A DNA stretch of 64,000 nucleotides, taken from contig PGXZ01000003.1 of NCBI GenBank assembly GCA_002839415.1, forward strand, positions 1 through 64,000. Reading direction: 5' to 3'. The notes under the pieces are model-generated. The model was given only the letters and a program-made list of their open reading frames with translations, did not search any database and was not told where the DNA came from. Made by a program: the position numbers and the translations under genes. Of the stretch, positions 15,175 to 23,780 are shown in pieces; position 1 is the first letter of the stretch; each line of letters opens with the position of its first letter. This DNA is from Candidatus Saccharibacteria bacterium HGW-Saccharibacteria-1. Lineage in GTDB: Bacteria; Patescibacteriota; Saccharimonadia; Saccharimonadales; Saccharimonadaceae.

Positions 15175-15938
15175 CCTAGGCGCCTTCTTGTTGCATTGAT
15201 GCAGTAACTGGTAAAGCAGATTGTTGCATATATAAAATTAAGGTTTTCGATTTTTCGGTAAATTATCCAATTATTTCTTATTGCCCTTAGCTTATTTGAA
15301 GATTGTGAGTTACTAGTTCGTCTATATATAGATAATACGTCTGGTACTCCATAAGCTTTATCTATTTTTTTTAGTATACTCCACCAAGTCGTAGAGTCCT
15401 CTCCGGTTTCCAAATCTTTCATTTTCATATCTTCTTTTTGAATCTGCAGGGAATCTAGCATGACAGTGCATGTCCATATTGTCGTGTTTTTTAGTGCTTG
15501 ATTGTACGTGATGGTCTTTGGGACTATCACTTTCTTGCCAGTCGTATTTAGATCTTTATCGGCAAACTCGTAACTAGTGTAGCTGAATGCGCAATTGTTG
15601 TCTTTCATAAATTTTATTTGTATTTCAAGTTTTTTTATATTCCATACATCGTCTGCATCTAAGAAGGTTATGTATCTACCTGAAGATTTGTCTATTCCAA
15701 TATTACGCGATATTGCTGCACCATAATTTTTATCGTTACAAACTAATTGAATCCTTTTGTCATTTTCTGAATATAATTTTGCAATATTGCTGCTATTGTC
15801 ACTAGAGCAGTCGTCAACGATTATCAATTCCCAAGAAGTTGCTGTTTGATTTATTATTGATTCTAATGCCTCTGAAAGAAATGCCTCAGTATTGTATACG
15901 GGCATTATTATACTTATGAGATCTTTTGTTTTTTTCAT
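15168..15938 (-). CDS. Family 2 glycosyltransferase, first gene of the polymer operon
   Basis: 256 aa. GT-A motifs ISIIMPVYNTEAFL, IIVDDCSSDNSS, NYGAAISRNIGI and TFLDADDVW are in order, and EDSTTWWSIL supplies the ED-type catalytic base region followed by the usual R-x-S motif (YRRTSNSQS). ATG at 15938 has AAAGGTG with 7-nt spacing. The next gene starts within its last codons (overlap 7 nt), placing it at the head of the operon 15938-10023. Its 5' region contains two inverted repeats and a 12-bp palindrome. Confidence 0.85.
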   Translation of the reverse strand: MKKTKDLISIIMPVYNTEAFLSEALESIINQTATSWELIIVDDCSSDNSSNIAKLYSENDKRIQLVCNDKNYGAAISRNIGIDKSSGRYITFLDADDVWNIKKLEIQIKFMKDNNCAFSYTSYEFADKDLNTTGKKVIVPKTITYNQALKNTTIWTCTVMLDSLQIQKEDMKMKDLETGEDSTTWWSILKKIDKAYGVPDVLSIYRRTSNSQSSNKLRAIRNNWIIYRKIENLNFIYATICFTSYCINATRRRLGW

Positions 15939-15969
15939 ATAATTTCACCTTTCAGCGGCTCTCGAATTA

Positions 15970-16046
15970 TCTAGTAGTTCAAATACCTAGCTAGATAATG
16001 CACTTTTATTTATTCTGTACAGAAAACTGGCATAGTTTTAAACTAT
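15970..16046. promoter_or_regulatory. Operator-like palindromes between the polymer operon and vanZ
   Basis: Three inverted repeats lie in the divergent region: ATTATCTAG...CTAGATAAT on the minus strand (about 15966-15998), the perfect 12-bp palindrome TTCTGTACAGAA (16013-16024), and ATAGTTT-T-AAACTAT (16032-16046). They are candidate binding sites for a dimeric regulator controlling the operon at 15938. Confidence 0.5.
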
Positions 16047-16151
16047 AATAACACCTAATTGAAAAAAAGTAAATACCGAGAGTATTATTGTTACTAGTGT
16101 TATCGAACTTTTTGTGGATTGAGATATTTATAATGCGTTGGTTGATATATA

Positions 16152-16628
16152 ATGTTTGATGTGATAAACAAACGAGTCTATAAATATATATTACTAATAA
16201 TATGGATGTTCGTAATCTTCATGTTATCCAGTGAACCAGCTGGCGTCTCGTCTGGTCGGAGTGATTTGATTGTCGGTGCAATATCAAATTCATTGCGTCT
16301 AACTTTGTCGCAAGAGGTAATGACGTTTTTAGTTAGAAAGTCAGCTCATACTGTTGCTTACTTTGTGCTAGGAATTTTGATATTTAATATTGTAAAAGAT
16401 TTTAGGCTTAACAGGGCTAGACTGGCTATCGCTATTAGTGTTGCGGCTGCCTTTTTCTATGCAGTATCTGACGAGTTCCATCAGTTGTTCGTTCAGGGGC
16501 GTAGTTGCGAGCTGCGAGACGTAATGATTGATACTATAGCGGCCACAATTGGAGTATGTTTTTACTATCTAATTTGTCGATTTGCCAGCTCAAAACATGA
16601 GTCAAATTTGCATAATCAATTAAAATAA
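16152..16628 (+). CDS. VanZ-like family membrane protein
   Basis: 158 aa with four hydrophobic segments. Family motifs are FMLSSEPAG after helix 1, RKSAHTVAYFVLG in the middle, and SDEFHQLFVQGRSCELRDVMIDTIAATIG near the C terminus. VanZ proteins affect resistance to glycopeptides and wall turnover; the mechanism is not settled. A TATAAT (16148-16153) overlaps the ATG at 16152, so the in-frame GTG at 16161, exactly 7 nt beyond, could be the start of a leaderless mRNA. The alternative is an upstream TATAAT at 16129. Confidence 0.85.
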   Translation: MFDVINKRVYKYILLIIWMFVIFMLSSEPAGVSSGRSDLIVGAISNSLRLTLSQEVMTFLVRKSAHTVAYFVLGILIFNIVKDFRLNRARLAIAISVAAAFFYAVSDEFHQLFVQGRSCELRDVMIDTIAATIGVCFYYLICRFASSKHESNLHNQLK

Positions 16629-16636
16629 TTTATAAT
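16608..16636 (+). promoter_or_regulatory. Promoter of the LCP gene, leaderless type
   Basis: TTGCAT, 17-nt spacer, TATAAT (16631-16636), 7 nt, then the ATG at 16644. The -35 lies inside the end of vanZ. Confidence 0.6.
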
Positions 16637-16643
16637 ATACTTA

Positions 16644-18080
16644 ATGAACTTCAATAAGTTTGGTGTTTTTAAATTAGACAAAGAATTTATTTTTAAATGG
16701 CTACGGCGGCTAGTTGGGGCTGCTCTAGGTGTCGCCTATTTGGCGGCGGTGATTTTAGTTGTCCGGTCGAATATATTGCCAATGCGGTACCTAATACCGG
16801 TCGTCGGCATCACTGGATTGCTAGTGGCTGTTTTGGTATTTGTTAATTTTAAACAAAAGATTTCATTAAAAAAGAACATATTCGTTACTTCCCTATCTTT
16901 GGTAATGGTAGCGCTGAGTGTTGTTATCTTATTTTTTAGCGGTTTGACTACTAATTTTATTAAAAAGATTCAAAGTAGTGGCAGTACTTATATTGAATAT
17001 TGTATCGTCGCAAAAAAAGATCAGCATATTAAACTTGCTTCTACGCAAAAACAATCAATTGGCGTAATTAAGTCTGATTCAAATTTAGACGCTATAACTC
17101 AAAGTGTAGATAAGCTAACTAGTGTTAATTACATAAACTACGATAACATCACGAGTCAAACTGTGGCGCTGGATACTAACGAATCAAACATGTTGGTTTT
17201 AAGTAGTTCGTCGATGGATTTGATAAAAGAAAATTACAGTAATTTTTATCAAAATATAGAAGTTTTAGTGACCTTTAGAATAAAGACCGAAACGTTGTCG
17301 GCTGCGAAAAAAACTGATATTACAAAACCATTCATCGTCTATATTAGCGGCATTGATACTTATGGTCCGGTAACATCTGTTTCGCGAAGTGATGTAAATA
17401 TTTTGGCGGTTGTTAATCCTCAAACTCGTAAAATATTACTAGTTAATACACCAAGAGATTATTATGTACAATTGCATGGAACGAGCGGCGTCAAGGATAA
17501 GCTGACGCACGCTGGTGTTTATGGTATTGATATGTCGGTCAATACGCTGGAGGATTTGTATGATATTCAAATTGATTATTATTTGCGAGTAAACTTTTCG
17601 TCACTTACAAACATTGTTAATGAACTAAATGGTATTACTGTTTATTCTAACTACACTTTTTCGACTGACAAATATTCATTTACAAAAGGCTACAATCAGC
17701 TAAACGGCGAGCAAGCCCTAGCCTTTTCGAGAGCGCGTTACTCGTTTTCTGCTGGCGACAGAACAAGGGGTGAAAACCAACAATTAGTAATTGAGGCTAT
17801 TATTGCAAAGATGAATAATCCAGCGACGCTACTGAACTATCAGAAAATATTAGCTTCGACTGAAGCTGCCGTGCAGACAAATATGAATTATGACGATATG
17901 ACATCGTTAATTCGAAATCAGCTAACCGATATGACGAAATGGACGGTCGAGTCGACTGCGGTTGACGGTATTGATAGCCGTAATTACACCTACAGTATGG
18001 GTAATGTGAAGTTGTATGTAATGGAGCCTAATCAAATATCGGTTGACACGGCCAAGATTAGAATCCAACAAAATCGATAG
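16644..18080 (+). CDS. LytR-CpsA-Psr family polymer ligase
   Basis: 478 aa: three N-terminal membrane segments (about residues 20-110) rather than one, an accessory domain, then the LCP catalytic domain from about residue 225. Hallmarks are RSDVNILAVVNPQTRKILLVNTPRDYYV, KLTHAGVYG, LNGEQALAFSRARYSF and GDRTRGENQQ. The Arg and Asp residues bind the polyprenyl pyrophosphate. It transfers polyprenyl-linked polymers onto peptidoglycan on the outer face of the membrane, the last step for the polymer made by the neighbouring operon. The position directly after VanZ supports a wall role. Confidence 0.9.
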   Translation: MNFNKFGVFKLDKEFIFKWLRRLVGAALGVAYLAAVILVVRSNILPMRYLIPVVGITGLLVAVLVFVNFKQKISLKKNIFVTSLSLVMVALSVVILFFSGLTTNFIKKIQSSGSTYIEYCIVAKKDQHIKLASTQKQSIGVIKSDSNLDAITQSVDKLTSVNYINYDNITSQTVALDTNESNMLVLSSSSMDLIKENYSNFYQNIEVLVTFRIKTETLSAAKKTDITKPFIVYISGIDTYGPVTSVSRSDVNILAVVNPQTRKILLVNTPRDYYVQLHGTSGVKDKLTHAGVYGIDMSVNTLEDLYDIQIDYYLRVNFSSLTNIVNELNGITVYSNYTFSTDKYSFTKGYNQLNGEQALAFSRARYSFSAGDRTRGENQQLVIEAIIAKMNNPATLLNYQKILASTEAAVQTNMNYDDMTSLIRNQLTDMTKWTVESTAVDGIDSRNYTYSMGNVKLYVMEPNQISVDTAKIRIQQNR

Positions 18081-18118
18081 TTTTTGATTTGCTAGTTTAT
18101 TATTAAGCCGCTTTAGGT

Positions 18119-18124
18119 TAAAAT
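18119..18124 (+). promoter_or_regulatory. -10 box, leaderless type
   Basis: TAAAAT, 6 nt before the ATG at 18131. Confidence 0.45.
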
Positions 18125-18130
18125 AAAATA

Positions 18131-18607
18131 ATGAATATGGATAAACGTGATATTAAACGCATATTGGCTTTGGGCTCTCGTGGACATATCGTTCCTCCTG
18201 TTAGAAGTTTTAGGCTGGCAAAAGTCGTCATAGACCCAGTCGTGGTTAAGGATGCTAAATCAATTGAGATAAAGGCAGTCGACTTACCTGCTGTTGTGCA
18301 GCCAAAACCACTGGCTGTAATACCTGTTTATGAGCCATTTGTTCCTTCGCAGCCCAAACCGATATCTACACCAAAGCCTGATATCTTGCCAAATAAACCT
18401 AAGAATGACAATGTCTTGAACGCAAAAGAAAGCCTAGCTCAGGAAGTTGATAAAGTCGAACTATTAAATGGCGTTGTTAAAAAAAGTTCTGAAAAGCATA
18501 GGTTCAGCAAGGCGTTTTTTGGTCGCCTCGCAATCGGCCTTGTTGTTTTGATTATTATTGGCCTAACTGGTTATTTTGGTTATATTAACCTGCGAATTTA
18601 TATCTAA
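18131..18607 (+). CDS. Hypothetical tail-anchored Pro/Lys-rich protein, 158 aa
   Basis: Basic N terminus, then a low-complexity Pro/Lys/Val-rich region (about residues 55-105, repeated PKP motifs), a short helix and one membrane helix near residues 135-153 close to the C terminus. No recognised domain. The layout suggests a C-terminally anchored protein with a flexible cytoplasmic linker. TAAAAT (18119-18124) ends 6 nt before the ATG and there is no Shine-Dalgarno sequence, pointing to a leaderless transcript separate from the LCP gene. Confidence 0.7.
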   Translation: MNMDKRDIKRILALGSRGHIVPPVRSFRLAKVVIDPVVVKDAKSIEIKAVDLPAVVQPKPLAVIPVYEPFVPSQPKPISTPKPDILPNKPKNDNVLNAKESLAQEVDKVELLNGVVKKSSEKHRFSKAFFGRLAIGLVVLIIIGLTGYFGYINLRIYI

Positions 18608-18622
18608 ATATAAAAGATTGGT

Positions 18623-19039
18623 TTATTTGGCGATTTTAGTGTTTTCTTCGTCATAGCCATCCTCGGCAACGTCGTATCGAAAATTTATATCGGCATAATT
18701 TTTGCTAATATAGTCAGATATTTCGGTAATTGCTTTACTGCTGTTTATTCCCGCCCAAGAGCTGTCACCCAGTAAAGTGTTAAAGCCTTTTTCTTCGTGT
18801 ATCATAACTGCAAGGTTGTTTAATGGCAGGTATTCGTCAAATTCAGTGTTGAGTTCGGCTAAAAGGTTGTTTAACCTGTCTTGAAGTTCTTGGCGAGGTT
18901 TGTAGTCCTTTGATCCTTTTACGTCAAATAGAAAAAGACATAGGCCATTTTTATCGATAAATTTATCAGCTTTATTTATGCATTGCTCGATCGTTGCGCC
19001 TTTTTCGTGCTTTTCATTTTGGCTTTTCATTGTTTCCAT
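18623..19039 (-). CDS. Hypothetical protein, 138 aa
   Basis: Soluble acidic protein. FDVKGSKDYKPRQELQDRLN followed by LNTEFDEYLPLN loosely recalls SatD-like proteins (a D-x-x-G-S motif then a helix with RxELQ), but this is weak and I do not assign the family. The ATG at 19039 lies 6 nt after TATAAT (19051-19046) with no Shine-Dalgarno sequence. A second in-frame ATG is three codons downstream. It converges on the 18131 gene with a 15-nt gap. Confidence 0.65.
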   Translation of the reverse strand: METMKSQNEKHEKGATIEQCINKADKFIDKNGLCLFLFDVKGSKDYKPRQELQDRLNNLLAELNTEFDEYLPLNNLAVMIHEEKGFNTLLGDSSWAGINSSKAITEISDYISKNYADINFRYDVAEDGYDEENTKIAK

Positions 19040-19045
19040 GATCTA

Positions 19046-19051
19046 ATTATA
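19046..19051 (-). promoter_or_regulatory. -10 box, leaderless type
   Basis: Minus-strand TATAAT ends 6 nt before the ATG at 19039. Confidence 0.5.
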
Positions 19052-19090
19052 CAATCATTCTTATCTCATGGGTATAGGCTGTGATTATAA

Positions 19091-19119
19091 TTGACCAATT
19101 GTGTTGCAAGTAATAATAT
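19091..19119 (+). promoter_or_regulatory. Promoter of the HIT gene
   Basis: TTGACC, 17-nt spacer, TAATAT. It gives a leader of about 30 nt with GAGGT 6 nt before the GTG start. Confidence 0.7.
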
Positions 19120-19156
19120 AGAGTCAATATAATTTCAATAGATATGAGGTAATTTT

Positions 19157-19585
19157 GTGGCGACCCGTAAGAAACCGAATGAAAAACGGTATGTTGATTA
19201 TCGTAAAAGCAAGCCAGTTGATAAGTGTGATTTTTGTGATTTTGATATGCAAAATAGTAATGTCATAGATGAGCATAAATACTTTTGGATTGTTAAAAAT
19301 GTATTTGGTTATGATATTTGGGATAATATGGAAGTTAGCGAGCATTTGATGATTGTGCCGAAATATCACATCGAATCAATTAGCAAGCTTGAACAATCTG
19401 CAGTTGATGAATACGGAAAAATTATCGCTAAATATGACGGTAATGGTTATTCTTATTATGCACGTTCGGCTGACAACAAATCAAAAAGCGTCCCGCATCA
19501 GCATACTCACCTATTGAAATTCACTGGTAAGAGAAAAAGATTTTTAATTTTTATTAAGAGACCGTATTTACTATGGTTCAAATGA
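19157..19585 (+). CDS. HIT-family nucleotide-binding hydrolase
   Basis: 142 aa. The histidine triad is visible as VPHQHTHLL near residue 115, and a CDFC pair near residue 26 resembles the zinc site of many HIT proteins. HIT enzymes (HinT/GalT-like/Ap4A type) hydrolyse or transfer nucleoside monophosphates. The N terminus is basic and probably disordered. The start is GTG at 19157 with GAGGT at good spacing. The C-terminal tail after the triad (KRKRFLIFIKRPYLLWFK) is basic and hydrophobic and could touch the membrane. The precise substrate is unknown. Confidence 0.85.
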   Translation: MATRKKPNEKRYVDYRKSKPVDKCDFCDFDMQNSNVIDEHKYFWIVKNVFGYDIWDNMEVSEHLMIVPKYHIESISKLEQSAVDEYGKIIAKYDGNGYSYYARSADNKSKSVPHQHTHLLKFTGKRKRFLIFIKRPYLLWFK

Positions 19586-19727
19586 TTGTGATTATTGTTG
19601 TAGCTTACGGATTGTAAGACGATCGTTATATGTGTTATTATTCGTTTAATCTTGGTTGAGCTGAAATTTCTATTTATGCCCCGGGAAGTTCATTTCAAAA
19701 TTATGCAAGATAAGAAAAGGTGTCAGA

Positions 19728-20156
19728 ATGGAACGTTTTGCGGATAATTATGATTCAAGTTGCACTGCAAAATATAATAGCTGGGTTGATTATATAAATG
19801 AAGCTGTACCAGTAATAACTGCCGTGGCAAAAGATAACTTGGCGCACGAATGTCTACTGGTTCAACCTCGTCATGGCGACTGTGTCGGTTGGTATATTGG
19901 CAGTAGCGAACAAAATTGCTACAGGACTAATCTGTATTTATTGCCCGATGAGAAAATAATTGAACTTCATCATTTTGTATCAAATCACCCCTTCCCCTAT
20001 ATTGATCTGTCGCGTATTGATGATAGAGTATTGCTGAGCGAAAAAGATTTTTATGATATGAAAAATATTTTAAAAAACTTGGTTAATTTTGGCCTGAGGC
20101 TTGGTGTCGAGCCTATGATGTCTAAAGAAATATTACACATTGGCTATGTTCACTAA
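19728..20156 (+). CDS. Hypothetical protein, 142 aa
   Basis: Soluble protein with no recognised domain. Cys residues occur at about 12, 44, 52 and 65, a CVGWYIGSSEQNCY segment lies mid-protein, and a helical segment leads to the C-terminal IGYVH. ATG at 19728 follows AAAGGTG with 5-nt spacing. An intrinsic terminator follows at once, so it ends a unit. It may share a transcript with the HIT gene, because the 140-nt gap has only weak promoter-like sequence. Confidence 0.7.
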   Translation: MERFADNYDSSCTAKYNSWVDYINEAVPVITAVAKDNLAHECLLVQPRHGDCVGWYIGSSEQNCYRTNLYLLPDEKIIELHHFVSNHPFPYIDLSRIDDRVLLSEKDFYDMKNILKNLVNFGLRLGVEPMMSKEILHIGYVH

Positions 20157-20176
20157 AAGTGTGTCTTGCAATTTTG

Positions 20177-20196
20177 GCCCTAAACTTTTTTAGGGC
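20177..20196 (+). terminator. Intrinsic terminator
   Basis: 8-bp stem GCCCTAAA/TTTAGGGC, 4-nt loop, followed by TTTTTT. Confidence 0.85.
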
Positions 20197-20228
20197 TTTT
20201 TTAATGCTAAATATGATAAAGTTGAGTT

Positions 20229-21083
20229 ATGGAAATAAATTTTAGCTCAATATCAAATAACATACTTGTACATATCGCAATAATTATACTAGTCGCCTTT
20301 TTACTGCATTTTTTTAGTGATACTATTGTAAGTTATTTCATAAAAGTTTTAACTCGGCGCCAAAAAGATCAAACAAAGACTGACGCAAAGAAGCGAGAGG
20401 CAACCTTGACTAGTATATTTAGCACTGTGGCTAAATTGTTTATATGGACGGTGGCGATTGTTGCGATTCTGGACGCAATCAATCTAAATATTTCATCAAT
20501 TGCAGCTGGTGCTGGTGTTGTCGGTATTATTGTCGGTTTGGGTGCGCAGACGACTATTCGTGATTATTTGGCCGGCGTATTTATTATTTTGGAAAATCAA
20601 TATCGCGTTGGCGATGTAATTACGCTAAGCGGCGGCAGCACGGGCATGACCGGCACTTCTGGCACAGTTGAGGATATCACGCTTCGAATTACGAAACTAC
20701 GAGGCCTTGACGGCACGTTGAACGTTGTCCGAAACGGTGAAGCTAGTATTATCACCAACAGGACGTTTAAATTTGCAAACATTGTGATTGATATCGGCAT
20801 TGATTACAAGAGTGACATTGATGTCGTTGAGAATATTATGAATAAGGTCGGTCAAGATATGATGAAAAATGAGAAGTTTTTACATAATATTTTTGAGCCA
20901 ATTTCATTTTTATACATAGATGATTTATCGGACTCGTCAATTATCGTCAGGGCTATGGGTAAAGTTAAGCCTGCTGAACAATGGGAAGTCGCCGGCGAAT
21001 ACCGTCGATTGTTGCTTAAGGCTTTTAATGAAGCTAATGTTAAGATTGCCCTACCTCAGGTTGTAGTCCACAAAGAAAACTAG
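20229..21083 (+). CDS. MscS-family small-conductance mechanosensitive channel
   Basis: 284 aa. Three membrane helices (about residues 12-30, 62-82 and 88-118). The last is the pore helix, rich in Gly/Ala (IAAGAGVVGIIVGLGAQ). It is followed by the beta domain with IILENQYRVGDVI and VRNGEASIITN and a cytoplasmic alpha/beta domain. The channel opens under membrane tension to release osmolytes. Length matches E. coli MscS (286 aa). A short Gly/Thr-rich insertion (SGGSTGMTGTSGTVED) sits in the beta domain. TATGAT lies 11 nt before the ATG with no clear Shine-Dalgarno sequence. Confidence 0.92.
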   Translation: MEINFSSISNNILVHIAIIILVAFLLHFFSDTIVSYFIKVLTRRQKDQTKTDAKKREATLTSIFSTVAKLFIWTVAIVAILDAINLNISSIAAGAGVVGIIVGLGAQTTIRDYLAGVFIILENQYRVGDVITLSGGSTGMTGTSGTVEDITLRITKLRGLDGTLNVVRNGEASIITNRTFKFANIVIDIGIDYKSDIDVVENIMNKVGQDMMKNEKFLHNIFEPISFLYIDDLSDSSIIVRAMGKVKPAEQWEVAGEYRRLLLKAFNEANVKIALPQVVVHKEN

Positions 21084-21304
21084 CGATTAGTCGTATATAG
21101 TTGCGCCTGTTTATATTTGAGGTTATTATTATAATTGCTTTGTTTTATACTAAGCGCACTTTTAATAAACTGCTAAAATATTTTATTACTTATTTTAATG
21201 GTCGAGTGATTTAATAGCTTATGCGATTTAAGTTATTGGATCACTCGATCGATATAAATTTAATTTATAAATCTCTTGGTCGAGTATGTACAAGAGGTGA
21301 AATT

Positions 21305-21766
21305 ATGGATGATTGCGTAAAACATGCTATTGAGTCTTTTTCGGTTAATTTTAAAAAAAATGAATTATTAGACAAAATCAGTATGGCCACTGAATCTGTT
21401 TGTGTTGAGCTGGACGGTATAGAGGAAGGTAAGCAAAGGCGGCGCGATATTATAATTTTAGATATTTATAATACGTGCATCCTTAAAGTAGCTGATAATC
21501 TGAAACTGGCTATTATTAGTAACTCAGGTTTAAACATGTCTGTTTGTAATGTTGATGTTCGGATTGGTAATGTTCTTTATGAAGGTGCGAGTGTTATTTT
21601 TGTAGCGTTTGATCATTATATTGACAACAATAGCTATGATTTAATTACAAATATAATTGCTGAGTTGTTGAATGATATCTTGCTAGACCATGAAACGCAG
21701 AATTTTAGTAATGAATTATTTGTAGAAGAATATCAAAAACGTCAATGCAAACGCGCTAATTATTGA
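21305..21766 (+). CDS. Hypothetical protein, 153 aa
   Basis: I choose ATG 21305 because AGAGGTG lies 5 nt upstream. The frame is open to ATG 21221 but that start has no ribosome site. The protein (starting MDDCVKHAIESF) is soluble, acidic and helical at both ends, with a beta-rich centre. No family was recognised. Upstream, GGTCGAGTGAT (21199-21209) and ATCACTCGATC (21239-21249) form an inverted repeat, and GGTCGAGT recurs near 21279, suggesting a regulated leader. A terminator follows. Confidence 0.65.
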   Translation: MDDCVKHAIESFSVNFKKNELLDKISMATESVCVELDGIEEGKQRRRDIIILDIYNTCILKVADNLKLAIISNSGLNMSVCNVDVRIGNVLYEGASVIFVAFDHYIDNNSYDLITNIIAELLNDILLDHETQNFSNELFVEEYQKRQCKRANY

Positions 21767-21789
21767 CTGTAGTTGGTTGAAAAGTGACG

Positions 21790-21811
21790 GCACCCGTTTT
21801 TTAATGGGTGC
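21790..21811 (+). terminator. Intrinsic terminator
   Basis: Stem GCACCC(GTT)/(AAT)GGGTGC with T-rich loop, followed by TTATTTATTT. Confidence 0.75.
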
Positions 21812-21916
21812 TTATTTATTTGAAGATTAAGTACTTTTTAATGTTTGTAAAATATAGTGAATAAATGGACTCATTATTTGGTTATTGTGATACAAATAAG
21901 TTAAAATAATATATTA

Positions 21917-23725
21917 GTGACTAAGATAATAAAAAATATCATCAAATTTATTACAGCATTTTTATGTGAGCAGTATTTGCTCATCTTTTTTGTTATCACG
22001 ATTGGCTATAAATTATATTATTTTAATACCTATGTTTTGAAGGTTACTTGGCCTGATTCTCAATATCAGGACGGAATAATGTTTGGGTATATTACTCTCG
22101 CGATCATATTCTCGCCGCTTCTTTTTGTGAAAAAGCGAAAAAATATATTCGCCATTTTTTTAGCCATCATACTGTCGATTTTGATATTTATTGATAATGT
22201 ATATTTTTCATATTTCGCTTCCCTGCCGACGGCCGGGCTGATTAGTTCTATGGGTCAAGCTAGCGATGTTGGTCCGGCGATTGCCGATCTTTTACACCCA
22301 TGGCTGCTGCTATATTTTGTTGATATTGTGATAGCTATTATTTCGTTAAAATACGTCAAACTCTTAGTTCAATGGTTACGTGATAAATATACTTTACCTA
22401 CGATTGATTTCAAGCCATCTGTAGTGTTCGTCTTGGCAGTGTTTATTTCTTTTTTGGCAGCGGTTAATCATGTAGGTTACGATAAATTGTCAGAAGTTGT
22501 CGATAGGGGTTATGATACAGTTTCAACGTCTCAATATTATGGAATTATGATGGCGCATGCGATTGATGTGGCACGCTTTATTAAGGAAGAGACTTCTCAT
22601 CTATCGCCTACCGAAGAAGCAGATTTGGCCAAGTGGGTAAATGATAATAAATCGAACCAAGTCGCTAGCAACCTAAGTGGTGTTGCTAAAAACAAAAATA
22701 TAATAATGATACAGGTTGAATCACTTGGAGGTTTTGTAATAAACCAAAAGATAAATAACAAGGAAATAACTCCAAATTTAAATAAATTAGCAGCGACGTC
22801 GCAATATTTTCCAAATAACCGTTTTATGATTGGCGGTGGACATACATCTGATTCTGATTTTGTTGCCAATACGTCATATTACCCACTAACAGACGCTTCT
22901 GTTTTTGTGCTATATGGTCGTGATGACTTTACGAGTTTGCCAAAAACGTTAGTATCAAGTGGCTATAGTGCGAATGCATACCATGGTTATAATCGAAATT
23001 TTTGGAATCGCGATACGGCGCTTAGCTCTCTGGGTTATCAAAAGTTTTACGCAGCTGATAGTTTTTCGAAAGGATCAATGATAAACCTGGGGCTAAACGA
23101 CGGTACATTTTTGTCTGAGACGGCTGACTTCATTAAAGAACAGACAAAACCAAGTTTTAGCTTTGCAATTACATTGACTTCGCACGTGCCGTTTGCTACG
23201 ACTAGCGAAACAAAAGATCTGGGTCTTCATATTGATGATTATCCAAATCAGGTTGGTGGTTATTTAGAAAACATCAATTACACTGATCGGATGCTGGGAA
23301 GTTTCTTTGATAAGTTAAAAGCGAATGGCCTATACGATGATTCATTGATTGTTGTTTATGGTGATCACGTGCCTGTTCTGACAAAGTTTTCTGCCGGAAC
23401 TATTAGCTATGATCCGGAAACTGTCCAAGGCAAGGAAGTCCCGTTGATTATAAAATTGCCAAATGAAACCGAAGGAAAAACCTATGAAAACAAGGGCACT
23501 AACCTGGATATTATGCCTACTATATTAGACCTGGCAGGTGTGAAGACTACTAATCTAATGTTTGGGCAGAGTTTGTTTGCGAGTGGTGATAAATCATTGA
23601 ATGTTTGTACGGATCAATTAGTGGTATTTTCGATTACCGGTGATTGCAAAGCTGATTTAAAAGCGGCTAAACTCAAATCAGCTAAAATTATACGCTACAA
23701 TCAGTTTGATAATGTTAATAAATAA
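21917..23725 (+). CDS. LtaS-like polyglycerolphosphate synthase (sulfatase-fold phosphotransferase)
   Basis: 602 aa: five N-terminal membrane helices (to about residue 185), then an extracellular alkaline-phosphatase-fold domain. Metal and catalytic motifs match LtaS: MIQVESLGGFVINQKINNKE, ITPNLNKLA, GGGHTSDSDFVANTSYYPL (catalytic Thr near residue 309), DRMLGSFFDKL and VVYGDHVP. LtaS transfers glycerol phosphate from phosphatidylglycerol onto a growing lipoteichoic acid chain outside the cell. GTG start at 21917. TAAAAT ends 9 nt upstream with TTGGTT 18 nt before it, and no Shine-Dalgarno sequence is seen. It points to a teichoic-acid-type polymer together with the TagF-like and LCP genes. 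Confidence 0.88.
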   Translation: MTKIIKNIIKFITAFLCEQYLLIFFVITIGYKLYYFNTYVLKVTWPDSQYQDGIMFGYITLAIIFSPLLFVKKRKNIFAIFLAIILSILIFIDNVYFSYFASLPTAGLISSMGQASDVGPAIADLLHPWLLLYFVDIVIAIISLKYVKLLVQWLRDKYTLPTIDFKPSVVFVLAVFISFLAAVNHVGYDKLSEVVDRGYDTVSTSQYYGIMMAHAIDVARFIKEETSHLSPTEEADLAKWVNDNKSNQVASNLSGVAKNKNIIMIQVESLGGFVINQKINNKEITPNLNKLAATSQYFPNNRFMIGGGHTSDSDFVANTSYYPLTDASVFVLYGRDDFTSLPKTLVSSGYSANAYHGYNRNFWNRDTALSSLGYQKFYAADSFSKGSMINLGLNDGTFLSETADFIKEQTKPSFSFAITLTSHVPFATTSETKDLGLHIDDYPNQVGGYLENINYTDRMLGSFFDKLKANGLYDDSLIVVYGDHVPVLTKFSAGTISYDPETVQGKEVPLIIKLPNETEGKTYENKGTNLDIMPTILDLAGVKTTNLMFGQSLFASGDKSLNVCTDQLVVFSITGDCKADLKAAKLKSAKIIRYNQFDNVNK

Positions 23726-23738
23726 TTAAAATTAAATA

Positions 23739-23760
23739 AGAGCCCCGGTAAAAGGGCTCT
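23739..23760. terminator. Bidirectional intrinsic terminator
   Basis: AGAGCCC/GGGCTCT stem, flanked by AAATAAG and CTTATTT that extend it, between convergent genes. Confidence 0.85.
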
Positions 23761-23780
23761 TTCTTATTTAAATCCATTAG

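Noticed and set aside
18623-19039. Assignment of the 138-aa protein to the SatD family
   Set aside because: Only a short D-x-x-G-S plus RxELQ resemblance; not enough to name the family without a profile search.
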